From contig NZ_LR134375.1 in assembly GCF_900637515.1 (NCBI RefSeq), positions 1,261,952-1,325,951 of the forward strand: 64,000 nt of DNA, in the 5' to 3' direction. The notes under the pieces are model-generated. The model was not told where the DNA came from and ran no database searches. It saw only the letters and a list, made by a program, of their open reading frames with translations. The stretch is from Veillonella dispar. GTDB lineage: Bacteria > Bacillota > Negativicutes > Veillonellales > Veillonellaceae. A program made the position numbers and the translations under genes. Below are positions 23,749-35,142 of the stretch, one piece after another (positions within the stretch are counted from its first letter, which is position 1; every line of letters starts with the position of its first letter).

Positions 23749-26601
23749 TTAGTTCTTATTTTTAGCTGCTTTCATAAATTTCTTAGTCTGTTCTAATACA
23801 GGGCCTAAGAATTTACCGGTATAGCTTTCTTTTACCTTGGCGATTTGCTCAGGCGTACCTGTTGCTACAATGGTACCACCGCGATTACCACCTTCTGGAC
23901 CTAAATCGATAATATGATCCGCCATCTTAATAACATCTAAGTTATGTTCAATAACGACCACTGTATCTCCACCATCAACGAGTTTTTGTAGTACATCTAA
24001 GAGCTTACGAATATCTTCAGCATGTAAGCCTGTAGTAGGTTCATCAAGGATATAAAGGGTTTTGCCTGTACTACGACGAGCCAATTCAGTAGCTAATTTA
24101 ACGCGTTGAGCCTCACCACCAGATAATGTTGTGGCAGCTTGACCTAAACGGATATAGCCAAGACCTACCTCTTGTAAGGTAATCATCTTACGATGAATTT
24201 TAGGGATAGCACTAAAGAATTCTACTGCATCATCTACCGTCATATCTAATACATCAGCAATGGATTTGCCTTTGTATTTAACCTCTAAGGTTTCGCGATT
24301 ATAACGAGCGCCTTTACATATTTCGCAAGGTACGTATACATCTGGCAAGAAGTGCATTTCAATTTTAATAATACCATCTCCACGACAAGCTTCACAGCGA
24401 CCGCCTTTTACGTTAAAGCTAAAGCGTCCTTGTTTATAGCCGCGCATCTTAGCCTCTGGTGTTTGGCTATAAAGCTCGCGTATAGCATCAAATACGCCGG
24501 TATAGGTAGCTGGATTAGAGCGAGGTGTACGACCAATAGGGCTTTGGTCAATATTAATGATTTTATCAATATGTTCTAAGCCGCGGATTTCTTTATGGTC
24601 CCCTACCTTATGGAAGGAACGGTACAACTGATTCGCTAAACCTTTATAAAGAATTTCATTGATTAAGGTAGACTTACCAGAACCACTGACACCAGTAACC
24701 ACATTAAATAGGCCGATAGGGAATTTTATATTTACATTTTGTAAATTATTTTCCTTCGCACCGCGAATTTCGATGCAATTCTTACCTGGCTTACGTCGCT
24801 CTTCAGGGAGCGCTATAAACTTACGTCCACTCAAGTACTGACCAGTAATGGAGTTTTCTACCTTCATCACTTCGTCTACAGTACCAGCTGCAATAATTTG
24901 ACCCCCATGCTCACCTGCACCTGGACCGATATCTACGAGATAGTCTGCAGCACGCATCGTATCTTCGTCGTGTTCTACAACGAGCAATGTATTGCCTAAG
25001 TCACGTAAACCTTTCAAGGTATCGATAAGACGATCATTATCTCGTTGGTGTAAACCGATAGATGGTTCATCTAGAATATACAACACACCAACAAGGCCAG
25101 AGCCAATTTGTGTAGCCAAGCGAATACGTTGTGCTTCACCACCAGAAAGGGTCCCTGCACTACGGTTCATGGTAAGGTAATCGAGGCCTACATTGTTGAG
25201 GAACCCAAGACGAGCATTGATTTCCTTCAAAATTTGAGCACCAATCACTTGTTCCCGCGCAGTTAACTGTAAATTACCAAAGAAATCCAGTGCTTCTTTA
25301 ATGGTCAATTGGGTCACTTCATTGATATTCTTATCCCCTACGGTAATGGCTAATACTTCAGGTTTAAGACGAGCACCATGACAAGTAGTACATGGCTTAA
25401 TGGACATAAATTTTTCAAACTCTTCACGCATGGAATCGGTAGATGCTTCACTATGACGGCGTTTTACCATCGGCAAAATACCTTCGTACTCCGTAAAGAA
25501 TTCCTTTACTTCACCTCTCATATTTTCATAGGTGAAAGCTACCTTATCCGTCGTGCCATACATAACCTTCTTCTGTAATGCTTTTGGCAATTCATCATAG
25601 GTAGAGTCTAAAGAATATCCATTAGCTTTTAATAGGCCTTCTACTTGACGCATAAACCATGCATTAGGATTAGAACTCAATGCTTGCACACAACCATCGG
25701 CAAAACTAATAGAGCCATCCGGAATAACGCGCTCTTCGTCTACTTCCATAGTGGATCCAATACCCAAACATGCTGGGCAAGCACCAAATGGGCTGTTAAA
25801 GGAGAACATACGCGGTTCAATTTTCGGCAAAGAAATATGACAATCTGGACATGCAAAGTGTTGGCTATACATGTGTTCAGGTCCATCTACCTCTTGGATA
25901 ACTACAATGCCTTCTGCCCATTTTGATGCGGTCTCCATAGAGTCTGCTAAGCGAGATTCAATACCTTCTTTTACAACGAGACGGTCTACTACGATATCGA
26001 TGGAATGTTTTTTATTTTTCTCTAATACAATATCTTCATCTAATGTACGTACAACACCATCTACACGGGCACGAACAAAGCCTTCTTTTCGAAGTTGTTC
26101 AAAGACAGATTTATGCTCCCCTTTTTTCCCTTGAATCATAGGGGCTAATACTAAAATCTTAGTACCTTCTGGGAAGCTCATTACGTCATCTGTCATTTGT
26201 TGTATTGTTTGCTGTGTAATAGGCTTACCACATTCAGGACAATGAGCATGACCTACGCGAGCAAATAATAGACGCAAGTAATCGTAAATCTCCGTTACAG
26301 TACCAACTGTAGAACGAGGATTACGGCTTGTGGTCTTTTGGTCGATAGAAATAGCTGGAGATAAACCTTCAATATAGTCTACATCGGGTTTATCCATTTG
26401 TCCCAAGAATTGACGTGCATAAGCAGATAAAGACTCTACATAGCGTCGTTGCCCTTCTGCGTAAATTGTATCAAATGCCAAGGACGATTTGCCAGAACCA
26501 CTGAGGCCTGTCAACACAATAAACTGGTCCCGTGGTAAGGATATATCTATATTTTTAAGGTTATGCTGACGCGCACCTTTTACTATCAATTGATCTTTCA
26601 T
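23749..26601 (-). CDS. uvrA: Excinuclease ABC subunit A
   Basis: 950 residues, normal length. An ABC-type ATPase that finds DNA damage and loads UvrB. Two nucleotide-binding halves: Walker [15 protein letters not shown] near 32 and [14 protein letters not shown] near 645; signature [16 protein letters not shown] near 490 and [16 protein letters not shown] near 830; Walker [15 protein letters not shown] and [14 protein letters not shown]. Zinc modules at about 120 (CPECGKPI), 255-285 (CPDC ... CPACLG) and 740-765 (CEACRGDG ... [10 protein letters not shown]). All expected motifs intact. Located 119 bases after uvrB, with a hairpin in the gap, and before uvrC. Confidence 0.98.
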   Translation of the reverse strand: MKDQLIVKGARQHNLKNIDISLPRDQFIVLTGLSGSGKSSLAFDTIYAEGQRRYVESLSAYARQFLGQMDKPDVDYIEGLSPAISIDQKTTSRNPRSTVGTVTEIYDYLRLLFARVGHAHCPECGKPITQQTIQQMTDDVMSFPEGTKILVLAPMIQGKKGEHKSVFEQLRKEGFVRARVDGVVRTLDEDIVLEKNKKHSIDIVVDRLVVKEGIESRLADSMETASKWAEGIVVIQEVDGPEHMYSQHFACPDCHISLPKIEPRMFSFNSPFGACPACLGIGSTMEVDEERVIPDGSISFADGCVQALSSNPNAWFMRQVEGLLKANGYSLDSTYDELPKALQKKVMYGTTDKVAFTYENMRGEVKEFFTEYEGILPMVKRRHSEASTDSMREEFEKFMSIKPCTTCHGARLKPEVLAITVGDKNINEVTQLTIKEALDFFGNLQLTAREQVIGAQILKEINARLGFLNNVGLDYLTMNRSAGTLSGGEAQRIRLATQIGSGLVGVLYILDEPSIGLHQRDNDRLIDTLKGLRDLGNTLLVVEHDEDTMRAADYLVDIGPGAGEHGGQIIAAGTVDEVMKVENSITGQYLSGRKFIALPEERRKPGKNCIEIRGAKENNLQNVNIKFPIGLFNVVTGVSGSGKSTLINEILYKGLANQLYRSFHKVGDHKEIRGLEHIDKIINIDQSPIGRTPRSNPATYTGVFDAIRELYSQTPEAKMRGYKQGRFSFNVKGGRCEACRGDGIIKIEMHFLPDVYVPCEICKGARYNRETLEVKYKGKSIADVLDMTVDDAVEFFSAIPKIHRKMITLQEVGLGYIRLGQAATTLSGGEAQRVKLATELARRSTGKTLYILDEPTTGLHAEDIRKLLDVLQKLVDGGDTVVVIEHNLDVIKMADHIIDLGPEGGNRGGTIVATGTPEQIAKVKESYTGKFLGPVLEQTKKFMKAAKNKN

Positions 26602-26617
26602 TATGTTCCCTATTTAA

Positions 26618-26645
26618 AGAGATGATACCAAACGGCATCATCTCT
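26618..26645 (-). other. Stem-loop just upstream of the uvrA ribosome site
   Basis: On the minus strand AGAGATGATGCC pairs with GGTATCATCTCT (12 pairs, one G-T) across GTTT. Only TTTAAAT follows, so termination after uvrB would be partial. It ends about 6 bases before the uvrA Shine-Dalgarno-like AGGGAAC. Confidence 0.55.
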
Positions 26646-26720
26646 CCGATTACTAACATGAAATAATATATGTATATTATCGCACATATAGTCTATATAA
26701 TCTATGTGTTTTATTACAAT

Positions 26721-28895
26721 CTAATTACTCTTTGAGCTAGTCCGCTTGCTACCTTTAGTTGATGCAGGTTTTTTTAACTTGCTTTCACCTGCACTATGCA
26801 TATCGGACCATTGTTGACGTAGTTCCCCTAATTGGTCGCGAAGTTTTGCAGCCTTTTCAAATTCAAGCTGCTTTGCAGCGGCCTTCATTTGACGATCAAG
26901 CTCTTCAATTTTATTGAATAACTCTTCCGGTGTTATATCTGCCACCTTAGGCGTAGATATATCTTGTACATATGGTTCGTGTCCATGGTCCATACCCGTT
27001 GTAGAGGATTTCTTTTTCCCTTTCTTCGATGAAAAGTCCTTTCCATCGGTGACCATATCTTCTTCAATTTTCGTCAACTCAATAAGCTCTTTTACATCTT
27101 TAGAGACAGACTTAGGCGTAATATTATGTTCAATATTATAAGCCTCTTGCTCGGCACGACGACGATCTGTTTCATCGATGGCGCGCTGCATAGAACCTGT
27201 TACACGATCAGCGTACATGATAACGTGACCATTCACATTACGAGCGGCACGCCCGATAGTTTGAATCATGGCTGTATCGGAGCGTAAGAAACCTTCTTTA
27301 TCCGCATCTAAGATAGCCACTAAAGAAACCTCTGGCATATCAAGACCTTCACGAAGCAAGTTGATACCAACTAGTACATCGAATACACCAGCTCGTAAAT
27401 CCCGAATAATTTCAGCACGCTCGATGGTAACAATATCCGAATGGAGGTATCGAACGCGGACGCCCATTTCCTTCAAGAACTCTGTTAAATCCTCTGCCAT
27501 TTTCTTTGTTAAGGTCGTAACGAGGACACGCTCATTCTTGGCAGCACGCTTATGAATTTCACCGAGCAAGTCATCCATTTGTCCCTTAATAGGACGAATT
27601 TCAATGGATGGATCAAGTAGACCGGTAGGACGAATGATTTGTTCAGCAATATTCGTTTGTACTTCCATTTCATAAGGACCAGGCGTAGCCGATACGTAAA
27701 CGATTTGATTGATACGCTCCACAAATTCATCAAATTGAAGTGGTCTATTATCGAGTGCAGATGGCAGACGGAAGCCATATTCGATTAGTGATTCTTTACG
27801 TGCACGGTCACCATTGTACATGGCCCGTACTTGAGGAATGGTTACATGAGACTCGTCCACCATGATGAGGAAATCATCTGGGAAATAGTCTATCAATGTA
27901 TGTGGTGCCTCCCCGGCCTTACGTTCAGACATATGACGAGAATAGTTTTCGATGCCTGAACAATAGCCCATTTCTTGCATCATTTCTATATCGTAACGGG
28001 TACGCTGTTCAAGACGTTGCGCCTCAAGCAGACGGTCTGCAGCTTTTAACTTAGCTAACTGTTCATCTAATTCGGCTTCAATTCGCTCTACTGCAACTTT
28101 CATCTTTTCTTTCGTTGTGACATAGTGAGATGCTGGGTATACTGCAACGTGCTTACGCTCGACAATTACTTCACCCGTCAAGGCATCTACCTCTACAAGG
28201 CGATCAATTTCATCACCGAAGAGTTCTACCCGAATGGCTCTTTCACTATAGGCGGCAGGGAAAATCTCGATGGTATCACCTTGCACACGGAAGGTACCGC
28301 GGATAAAGTTCATATCATTTCTCGTATACTGAATATCTACGAGTTTAGACAGAATTTCATCACGAGATTTCGTCTGACCTAATCGTAAGGACAACACAAG
28401 CTCAGAGTAGTCCTCAGGGTCACCTAAGCCATAAATACAGCTAACAGAGGCAACGATGATTACATCGCGGCGCTCAAAGAGACTCATCGTAGCGCTATGT
28501 CGCAATTTATCGATTTCATCATTGATAGACGCATCCTTCTCGATATACGTATCACTAGAAGGAATATACGCTTCTGGTTGGTAGAAATCGTAGTAAGACA
28601 CAAAGTATTCTACCGCATTATTAGGGAAGAAGCTTTTAAACTCACTACATAGCTGGGCAGCTAAGGTTTTATTATGGGCAATAATCAGAGTTGGCTTTTG
28701 AACGGCCTCGATAACCTTAGCCATTGTAAAGGTTTTGCCAGTACCAGTGGCACCGAGCAAAACTTGGGCCCATTCACCACGTTCAATGCCGTCTGTTAAG
28801 GATTGAATCGCAGTTGGTTGGTCCCCAGTAGGCGTAAAGGGCGCCTCCACTTTAAATGGTTGGCCCCCTTCATAATTATATGTATTATGTTTCAT
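26721..28895 (-). CDS. uvrB: Excinuclease ABC subunit B
   Basis: 724 residues. Helicase-like damage-verification subunit. Walker [11 protein letters not shown] near residue 47, the beta-hairpin region [16 protein letters not shown] near 95, DEAD-like [11 protein letters not shown] near 340, helicase motif [11 protein letters not shown] near 535, and a C-terminal UVR domain ([20 protein letters not shown]) that binds UvrC. The C-terminus before the UVR is longer and Lys/Ser-rich than in typical members. The start overlaps the stop of the upstream small gene (TAATG), giving translational coupling with the ftsY-side genes. No LexA-type box was recognised upstream, as the gene has no separate promoter region. 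Confidence 0.97.
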   Translation of the reverse strand: MKHNTYNYEGGQPFKVEAPFTPTGDQPTAIQSLTDGIERGEWAQVLLGATGTGKTFTMAKVIEAVQKPTLIIAHNKTLAAQLCSEFKSFFPNNAVEYFVSYYDFYQPEAYIPSSDTYIEKDASINDEIDKLRHSATMSLFERRDVIIVASVSCIYGLGDPEDYSELVLSLRLGQTKSRDEILSKLVDIQYTRNDMNFIRGTFRVQGDTIEIFPAAYSERAIRVELFGDEIDRLVEVDALTGEVIVERKHVAVYPASHYVTTKEKMKVAVERIEAELDEQLAKLKAADRLLEAQRLEQRTRYDIEMMQEMGYCSGIENYSRHMSERKAGEAPHTLIDYFPDDFLIMVDESHVTIPQVRAMYNGDRARKESLIEYGFRLPSALDNRPLQFDEFVERINQIVYVSATPGPYEMEVQTNIAEQIIRPTGLLDPSIEIRPIKGQMDDLLGEIHKRAAKNERVLVTTLTKKMAEDLTEFLKEMGVRVRYLHSDIVTIERAEIIRDLRAGVFDVLVGINLLREGLDMPEVSLVAILDADKEGFLRSDTAMIQTIGRAARNVNGHVIMYADRVTGSMQRAIDETDRRRAEQEAYNIEHNITPKSVSKDVKELIELTKIEEDMVTDGKDFSSKKGKKKSSTTGMDHGHEPYVQDISTPKVADITPEELFNKIEELDRQMKAAAKQLEFEKAAKLRDQLGELRQQWSDMHSAGESKLKKPASTKGSKRTSSKSN

Positions 28896-29278
28896 TACTG
28901 TTCATCCTGATATTTACGGATAGCCTTAAGTTCTTCCTCTGATAGGCGACGTCCTGCATTTTCTGCTTGATTTAATGTATCTTCACCTTCAAGAACTTCG
29001 ATAAGCATAGCAATAGAAAAGCGATCTAATGTAGGCGTTGTCTTTTGGATTTCATCGGCCATCATCCAATCTAATTCAGTATAGTTATTAATACGTTCAG
29101 TAATCTCTTCCCAGTTTGAAAGTAGCAATCTTGTAATAGGACGATATAACTCAATGCCAAAATACTCGATTAAACTAACAATCTTTTCCATATTTTCTAG
29201 GCTAACATTACATTCATTTTTTTTATTTTCAGATTCTACATATTCAAGTAAGAATTCCCGGTTATATTTATTTGTCAC
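28895..29278 (-). CDS. Small helical protein of unknown function between ftsY and uvrB
   Basis: 127 residues from a GTG start (29278) that overlaps the end of ftsY by 11 bases; AAAGGA lies about 10 bases upstream inside ftsY. Mostly helical and acidic ([40 protein letters not shown]), without cysteine motifs, signal peptide or membrane spans. It is not YlxM, the usual ftsY neighbour in Firmicutes. Its stop overlaps the uvrB ATG. Tight overlaps on both sides indicate it is translated as part of the operon. No family recognised. Confidence 0.6.
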   Translation of the reverse strand: MTNKYNREFLLEYVESENKKNECNVSLENMEKIVSLIEYFGIELYRPITRLLLSNWEEITERINNYTELDWMMADEIQKTTPTLDRFSIAMLIEVLEGEDTLNQAENAGRRLSEEELKAIRKYQDEQ

Positions 29279-30203
29279 CTTGAATCATTCCTTTATTAAA
29301 TAGTGCATTAGCAAATTCTTTCGCATTAAATGGACGCAAGTCATCCATGCCTTCGCCAACGCCAATCCAGCGAACAGGTACACCTAGTTCCTCTTTAATA
29401 GAGATAACTACGCCACCTTTTGCTGTGCCATCAAGCTTAGTCACAACAATACCATTTACTGGTACTGCTTGACCAAATAATTTAGCTTGGCTTACTGCAT
29501 TTTGACCTGTAGTACCGTCTAACACGAGCAATGTTTGATGTGGTGCCCCTTCTACGTGGTTATTCGCTACGCGGCCCATCTTTTTAAGTTCTTCCATAAG
29601 ATTAACTTTAGTGTGTAAACGACCTGCAGTATCTACAATAACGAGGTCTGCATTACGAGCTTTAGCTGCTTCCATTGCATCGTATACGACAGCTGCAGGG
29701 TCAGCCCCTTCTTTATGTTTAACGATAGGTACACCTACGCGATCTGCCCAGATAGACAATTGATCAGCCGCAGCGGCACGGAATGTATCACCTGCAGCAA
29801 TAATTACCTTTTTGCCTTCTTTAGTGTAATAGTTAGCTAACTTAGCGATAGTCGTAGTTTTACCAACACCATTTACCCCAACAACAAGGATAACCTCTGG
29901 ATGATGTAGTGTAATTTCATCTTCTTGGTCAACTAACATTTCTGTGATGCGGTCTTCCATGAATGGCATTACATCACCAGTATTGTTAATAACACCTTCT
30001 GTTACACCACGACGAATTTCTTTCATCAAATATTCTGTCGTTTTAGGACCTAAGTCACTAGTGAGCATAACTGCTTCTAAATCATCTAAGAAATCATCAT
30101 CAATTTGTGCATAACCGATAACGATACTTTCAACGTTTTTTACAAAGGACTTACGAGTTTTCTCTAAGCCGTCTTTAATTCTATCAAAGAATCCAAATGC
30201 CAT
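29268..30203 (-). CDS. ftsY: Signal recognition particle receptor FtsY
   Basis: 311 residues, the short form without a long acidic A domain. SRP GTPase that docks ribosome-nascent chains at the membrane. N helical domain about 1-90, then the NG GTPase: P-loop [15 protein letters not shown] near 110, [13 protein letters not shown] near 145, DTAGRLHTK near 195, [10 protein letters not shown] near 255. The start overlaps the stop of smc (TAATG). All motifs complete. Confidence 0.97.
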   Translation of the reverse strand: MAFGFFDRIKDGLEKTRKSFVKNVESIVIGYAQIDDDFLDDLEAVMLTSDLGPKTTEYLMKEIRRGVTEGVINNTGDVMPFMEDRITEMLVDQEDEITLHHPEVILVVGVNGVGKTTTIAKLANYYTKEGKKVIIAAGDTFRAAAADQLSIWADRVGVPIVKHKEGADPAAVVYDAMEAAKARNADLVIVDTAGRLHTKVNLMEELKKMGRVANNHVEGAPHQTLLVLDGTTGQNAVSQAKLFGQAVPVNGIVVTKLDGTAKGGVVISIKEELGVPVRWIGVGEGMDDLRPFNAKEFANALFNKGMIQGDK

Positions 30204-33200
30204 TATGCTAGATCCTCCTTCACATCTTCAAATGCTACTGTTAATAATCGCGATACGCCTCGTTCAACCATGGTCACCCCTTGTAATACTTCGGCAGCTT
30301 CCATCGTCTTTTTACGGTGCGATACTACGATAAATTGTGTTTCTTTATTTACCCGATTTAAGTAAGAACTAAATCGTTCTACATTGGCTTCATCAAGAGC
30401 TGCGTCAACTTCGTCAAGCACGCAGAACGGCGCTGGACGATAATCTAGGAACGAGAACAATAAAGCAATAACCGTAAGGGCACGCTCACCACCGGATAAC
30501 AAGGTCAATTGTTGACGTTTCTTCCCTGGCGGCTGAATATAGAAATCGATACCACCAGTTAAGATATTATCTGGATCAGTCAATACAATTTGCGCCGTAC
30601 CACCGCCAAATAGTTGGCTAAATACCTCTTGGAATCTACGACCTACTACATCTAATACATCGTATAGCTGTGTACTCATAGCCTTGTCCATTTCAGCAAT
30701 AACCGCTTGCAATTGCTCCTTCGCTGTATCTAAATCTGCTAACTGTGTAGTTAAGAAATCATAACGTTCTTTAGTTTCTTCATATTCTTCAACAGCGTTC
30801 GGATTGACTGGGCCTAGTTCGGCAATTTCTGCCATCAAGCGAGCCTGCTCATCCTTCCAATCGTTTACAGAACCTTCAATGCGAAGAGCCTGCGCATCTT
30901 CTATGGTAAAGCCTAACTCTTGTAGTTCTTCTACAAAACGCTCACAATCCATGCGATGACGTGTAATCTTACCTTCCATATCAACGAGGCGCCCTTGCAC
31001 CACTTTATATCGTTGGTTCAAACGGTCTTGTTCGCTGAGTATGGCTTCTAATTCCTCACGACCTGTAGAGGTCTTATCATAGGCTTCGTCACGAAGAGTA
31101 CGCAAACGTTCAACCTCTGCTGTAGCCGTAGCTAGCTCTCGTTCTGCTAATTCTTTAGCCTTCGGTAATTCCTCTTCACATCGCTGTGTAGTACTGATGA
31201 GTAAATTACGTAATGGCGTTAGACGCTCTACAATGCTAGCAATAGATTGATTACGTTGTTCTCGCTGAGCTTCACGTTCCTTAATGGTTTGTCGCAACGT
31301 ATCACAGGTGAGGCGTGCCTCTGTGAAAGCTTCATACGCCTCTTGCTGTACATTTTGTAATACAGTTAACCGCTCCATTAAGGCCCCTTGATTGCCATCT
31401 ACACCGTGGTCTTCTTGCAAAGAAGCCAATGCTGTTTCTTGGTCTTTCAAGTTAGCCGTTGTACTGGCTAAATCAATATCGATTTGTAATAAACGTTGCT
31501 CTTCTTCAGAAAGGACACGTTTCTTACGATCCATTTGATTTTGAATATTTTGTACCTTTGTTTCACTAGCCACATAGAGTAAGTTCGTATGTTGGTAGCT
31601 TTCATCAAGGGTAGCTCGTTCTTTTTCAGCTTCCTCAACCCGTTTTTCAAGGTTTTCCAAGCTAGCTGTTAAGGAACGAATTTGTTCTTCAATTTGCAAT
31701 AGCTCTTGTTCAAGGCTAGCCGCCTCTTCCTTACGGCTCAATACAGAGGCACGCTTACGCTTTGTAGTACCACCCGTTAAAGAGCCACCAGGTTGGAATT
31801 GTTCCCCTGTAAGCGTAACAATACGCAATTGTTGATTATATTTTTTTTGCAGACCAATAGCATCATCCATGGAGGATACTACCAAGGTGCGCCCCAATAA
31901 GTATTGGAAAATATGAGCGTATGTATTATCAAAGGAAATACAATCAACAGCAGTGCCGATTACACAACTTTCATGTAAAGCCGGTGTCTCATAGAGTTTT
32001 CCTTTTACAGAATCCATCGGCAAGAAGGTTACGCGGCCACCTTGGATAGATTTCAAATAATTGACACCCTCCGCAGCAGCGCGAGCAGTAGTGGTCACAA
32101 CGTGGTTAACACTACCACCTAATGCCGTTTCGATAGCCGTAGTATATTTATCTTCTACCGTAAAGAGATCACCAATAGCACCCGTAATCTGTTCGCGCCA
32201 AGATCCTTTACCATTTAGGATATTCTTAGTACCTTCTAAATAGCCTTCATGTTGTTCTTCCCATTGGGCTAATAGTTCGATACGACCTTTAACACGTTGC
32301 TCTTGGGTACGCAATTTTTGTAATTCTTTGCGTTCTTCACGAGCTTGTAAGGCTGCTTCTTTACCGCCATCAACGAGGGCTTGTCGTTGTGCAGAAATAG
32401 CATTAAACTGTTGGCCTAATGTGTCAAATTCACCGCGAGCTGCTTGTAATTCACTATCTACTTGACCTATTTCAGCCTTTAAAACCTCACATTGTTTTGT
32501 AGACTCTTCCTTACGAGCTTCTAAGCTACGAATACTAGCCTTTGCTGTTTCAATAGCGCTCACAAGTTCTAATTGATGTTGCTCAAAGGCTTCTCGATTA
32601 GACTGCAAGGACTGGAACTTAGCTTGCTCGGCGCTAACATCTTCAACAGCTTTTTTATAATTCGCCTCTAATTTTTCTAGTTTAGATTCTTTCTCTACTA
32701 GTTGAGCACGTTCATCTTGAATCAACTGATTTAAAATGCGCAATTGTTGTTCTTCGCCCTTTTGCGTAGCTTCTAATTCGCTAATACGCATAGATGTTTC
32801 ATCTAATTCACGACGAGCTGTCTTCAACTGCTCGTCTAACAGACGTAAATGACCTGCTAAACGTTCTTCATCACGTTGCTTTTCCGTATACTGAGCTTCC
32901 CACAACTTGAGTTGTTCTTGCTCTTTTGTTGATGCGGATTGCAAGGTATGACGGCGCACTTCCAATTTAGACAATTCAGTTTGAAGCTCAATCTCTTCAT
33001 CCTTAAATGCAATATTATCATTTTCAAAACGCGTTAATAAACGATCAGAGGTCTTATAATTGTGAAAGCCTAATGCCCCATCATAGTCGCGCTTTGTACG
33101 ACTTAAGGTCATATATTTTTTAGTCTTTTCCGCCTTTTCAGACAAAGGTCCTAGTTGCTCTTCGATAGTAGCCATTACGTCGCGTACGCGTTCCATGTTT

Positions 33201-33757
33201 CGGTCTGTGCTAGCAATACGACGCAATGCATCTTCTTTATTGATTTTAAAACGAGAAATACCTGCTACATCTTCAAAGATCAAACGACGTTCTTCAGGCT
33301 TTGAATTCAAAATAGCATCAATGCGGTTCTGACCGATAATAGCCATTGAGTCTTTCCCCAGACCTGTATCAGCTAATAAAAGATGAATATCCTTTAAACG
33401 ACAAGAGCGTTTATTGATAAGGAACTCGCTTTCACCAGTACGATAAATACGGCGTGTAATAGCAACCTCAGCCATATCTACATCTAATTGATGGTCACTA
33501 TTGTCAAATACAAGTGTAACCTCAGCTGCACTCATTGGTTTACGTTTTTCCGTACCAGAGAAGATAATATCCTCTGCTTTTTGACCACGTAAGTTACGGA
33601 CATTGGATTCCCCTAAAACCCATTTCATAGCATCCGTAATATTACTTTTACCACTTCCGTTAGGTCCAATAACGGCAGTCATTCCTGGTGAGAATTTTAC
33701 AACCGTTTTATCTGCAAACGATTTAAAGCCCTTTAATTCTAACCGAAGTAATTGCAT
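30203..33757 (-). CDS. smc: Chromosome segregation SMC ATPase
   Basis: 1184 residues, full length. N-terminal ATPase half with Walker A IGPNGSGKSNITDAMKWVLG near 30 and the Q-loop near FSGTEKRKPMSAAEV. A long coiled coil follows (about 165-500), then a hinge around 520-650 (including GGRVTFLPMDS). A second coiled coil spans about 670-1010. The C-terminal ATPase half has signature LLSGGERALTVIALLF near 1095 and Walker B CVLDEVDAALDEANV near 1125. It works with ScpA/ScpB, not in this window, to compact and segregate the chromosome. GGAGG 7 bases before the ATG. The rnc-smc-ftsY order is the usual Firmicute arrangement, here with a radical SAM gene inserted between rnc and smc. Confidence 0.98.
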   Translation of the reverse strand: MQLLRLELKGFKSFADKTVVKFSPGMTAVIGPNGSGKSNITDAMKWVLGESNVRNLRGQKAEDIIFSGTEKRKPMSAAEVTLVFDNSDHQLDVDMAEVAITRRIYRTGESEFLINKRSCRLKDIHLLLADTGLGKDSMAIIGQNRIDAILNSKPEERRLIFEDVAGISRFKINKEDALRRIASTDRNMERVRDVMATIEEQLGPLSEKAEKTKKYMTLSRTKRDYDGALGFHNYKTSDRLLTRFENDNIAFKDEEIELQTELSKLEVRRHTLQSASTKEQEQLKLWEAQYTEKQRDEERLAGHLRLLDEQLKTARRELDETSMRISELEATQKGEEQQLRILNQLIQDERAQLVEKESKLEKLEANYKKAVEDVSAEQAKFQSLQSNREAFEQHQLELVSAIETAKASIRSLEARKEESTKQCEVLKAEIGQVDSELQAARGEFDTLGQQFNAISAQRQALVDGGKEAALQAREERKELQKLRTQEQRVKGRIELLAQWEEQHEGYLEGTKNILNGKGSWREQITGAIGDLFTVEDKYTTAIETALGGSVNHVVTTTARAAAEGVNYLKSIQGGRVTFLPMDSVKGKLYETPALHESCVIGTAVDCISFDNTYAHIFQYLLGRTLVVSSMDDAIGLQKKYNQQLRIVTLTGEQFQPGGSLTGGTTKRKRASVLSRKEEAASLEQELLQIEEQIRSLTASLENLEKRVEEAEKERATLDESYQHTNLLYVASETKVQNIQNQMDRKKRVLSEEEQRLLQIDIDLASTTANLKDQETALASLQEDHGVDGNQGALMERLTVLQNVQQEAYEAFTEARLTCDTLRQTIKEREAQREQRNQSIASIVERLTPLRNLLISTTQRCEEELPKAKELAERELATATAEVERLRTLRDEAYDKTSTGREELEAILSEQDRLNQRYKVVQGRLVDMEGKITRHRMDCERFVEELQELGFTIEDAQALRIEGSVNDWKDEQARLMAEIAELGPVNPNAVEEYEETKERYDFLTTQLADLDTAKEQLQAVIAEMDKAMSTQLYDVLDVVGRRFQEVFSQLFGGGTAQIVLTDPDNILTGGIDFYIQPPGKKRQQLTLLSGGERALTVIALLFSFLDYRPAPFCVLDEVDAALDEANVERFSSYLNRVNKETQFIVVSHRKKTMEAAEVLQGVTMVERGVSRLLTVAFEDVKEDLA

Positions 33758-33802
33758 GACTGCCTCCTTTCTACTAACAACCCCGAATAATCATATCTTT
33801 TA

Positions 33803-34945
33803 TTATAACATATATTGTAGGCCATCAATACAGCAACGAACAGTATTTCTCGTATTATCTTCACACCAATCTATGCTAAATTGAGGATACATTTCTTGAA
33901 AATATAAAATATTGCGATTTTTGAGACCTCGCACCTTTGATGTACTGCTTCTAGGATAAGAAATTACAATCCTATGTTTCATCAAAATATCACCACTATC
34001 CGAATAAAATCTACATCCTACCTTATGGGTATTGTAACAATCAAAATGAGAAAAATTGTAATCATTTTGCTTTCCTAATAAATTTTCTGAAGAAAGATGT
34101 TCATCAATACATCTTTCAATACGTTGTTTATATTGTTCATTTACAACGAGCTCACCCATAGCAGGTTCATAGGGACCTGCTACCAAACTATTGCCTGAAT
34201 CGAGCTCTTCCGTGCTTTGTAATCCTGTACGTATAACTTCAATATTATGCTGTTCAAACCATTCCTTTAAGAATGCACAATATTTAATAGCTTGCTCAGT
34301 ACTTAATGGCTCATATTCACCAGATCTATATTGATCTGCTAGTTCCGTATTTTCTATAACAAGAACAGGATAGATTCGTACAAAATCTGGTTCTAGTTTA
34401 ACTACAGCAATAGCGGTTTCTAGAATGGTTTCCCAAGTTTCACCTTTTAATCCTGGTAAAAGCTGAACACCTACAGTCATGCCACGTTGCTTTAATCGTG
34501 CAACAGCATCTACTACCTCTTGTGCGGTATGACCGCGCTTAGCATCGACTAAAATACCATCATTCATAGACTGTACGCCAAGCTCTACTGTTTTTACCCC
34601 GTAAGACTGTAATAAGGTAATTGCTTTGTCACCTACAGCATCAGGCCGTGTAGAGCAACGTATGCCATCGATTATGTCCTGTTGTAACATCTCATAAGCT
34701 GGCTCTAATAAGGTATGTTGCAAATCGCGATGAATGGCTGTAAAAGAGCCTCCATAAAAGGCGACCTCCCAAAACTTATCATTTCGTTTTTTACCCACAT
34801 AATCTGTAATCGTTTTTTTTATATAATCCGGTGTTAGGTGACTAATACCAGATTGGCCTGTAATACGGGACTGATTACAAAATGTACATACATAAGGACA
34901 CCCTACATGAGGTATAAAAAAAGGTATCATACCAAATGGTTTCAT
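33803..34945 (-). CDS. Elp3-like radical SAM protein
   Basis: About 380 residues from the ATG at 34945 (GGAG 7 bases upstream; a GTG two codons earlier sits too close to the site). The radical SAM cluster motif is CPYVCTFCNQ near residue 17. Elp3-type features follow: FYGGSFTAIHRD near 65, GIRCSTRPDAV near 95 and VELGVQSMNDGIL near 120. There is no acetyltransferase domain at the C-terminus. Bacterial members of this group lie between rnc and smc in several Firmicutes; the reaction has not been settled, and tRNA modification is the favoured idea. The C-terminal 120 residues are not conserved with anything I recognise. Confidence 0.85.
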   Translation of the reverse strand: MKPFGMIPFFIPHVGCPYVCTFCNQSRITGQSGISHLTPDYIKKTITDYVGKKRNDKFWEVAFYGGSFTAIHRDLQHTLLEPAYEMLQQDIIDGIRCSTRPDAVGDKAITLLQSYGVKTVELGVQSMNDGILVDAKRGHTAQEVVDAVARLKQRGMTVGVQLLPGLKGETWETILETAIAVVKLEPDFVRIYPVLVIENTELADQYRSGEYEPLSTEQAIKYCAFLKEWFEQHNIEVIRTGLQSTEELDSGNSLVAGPYEPAMGELVVNEQYKQRIERCIDEHLSSENLLGKQNDYNFSHFDCYNTHKVGCRFYSDSGDILMKHRIVISYPRSSTSKVRGLKNRNILYFQEMYPQFSIDWCEDNTRNTVRCCIDGLQYML

Positions 34946-35111
34946 AGTCACTCTCCTTTCTTATATAAAATAAACTCAGCCAAAACCTTTTATATTAATA
35001 TATTAATATCCATGTATTTATTCCTTATGATATGTAATTAATATATTAAGATATAAGGCTTTCGATACAACGATTATAAGATAAATATATTTACTATTCT
35101 ATATACTATTA

Positions 35112-35142
35112 TACAGAAAAAAGCGCCATTAGGCGCTTTTCT
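35112..35142 (-). terminator. Terminator after rnc
   Basis: Stem AAAAGCGCC (35119-35127) with GGCGCTTTT (35132-35140), followed by TTTTTTCTG on the minus strand. It ends the fab-rnc operon. The 34946-35111 gap shows nothing else. Confidence 0.85.

Noticed and set aside
21789-28895. LexA/SOS boxes for uvrA, uvrB or uvrC
   Set aside because: No convincing GAAC-N4-GTTC type site was seen upstream of these genes.
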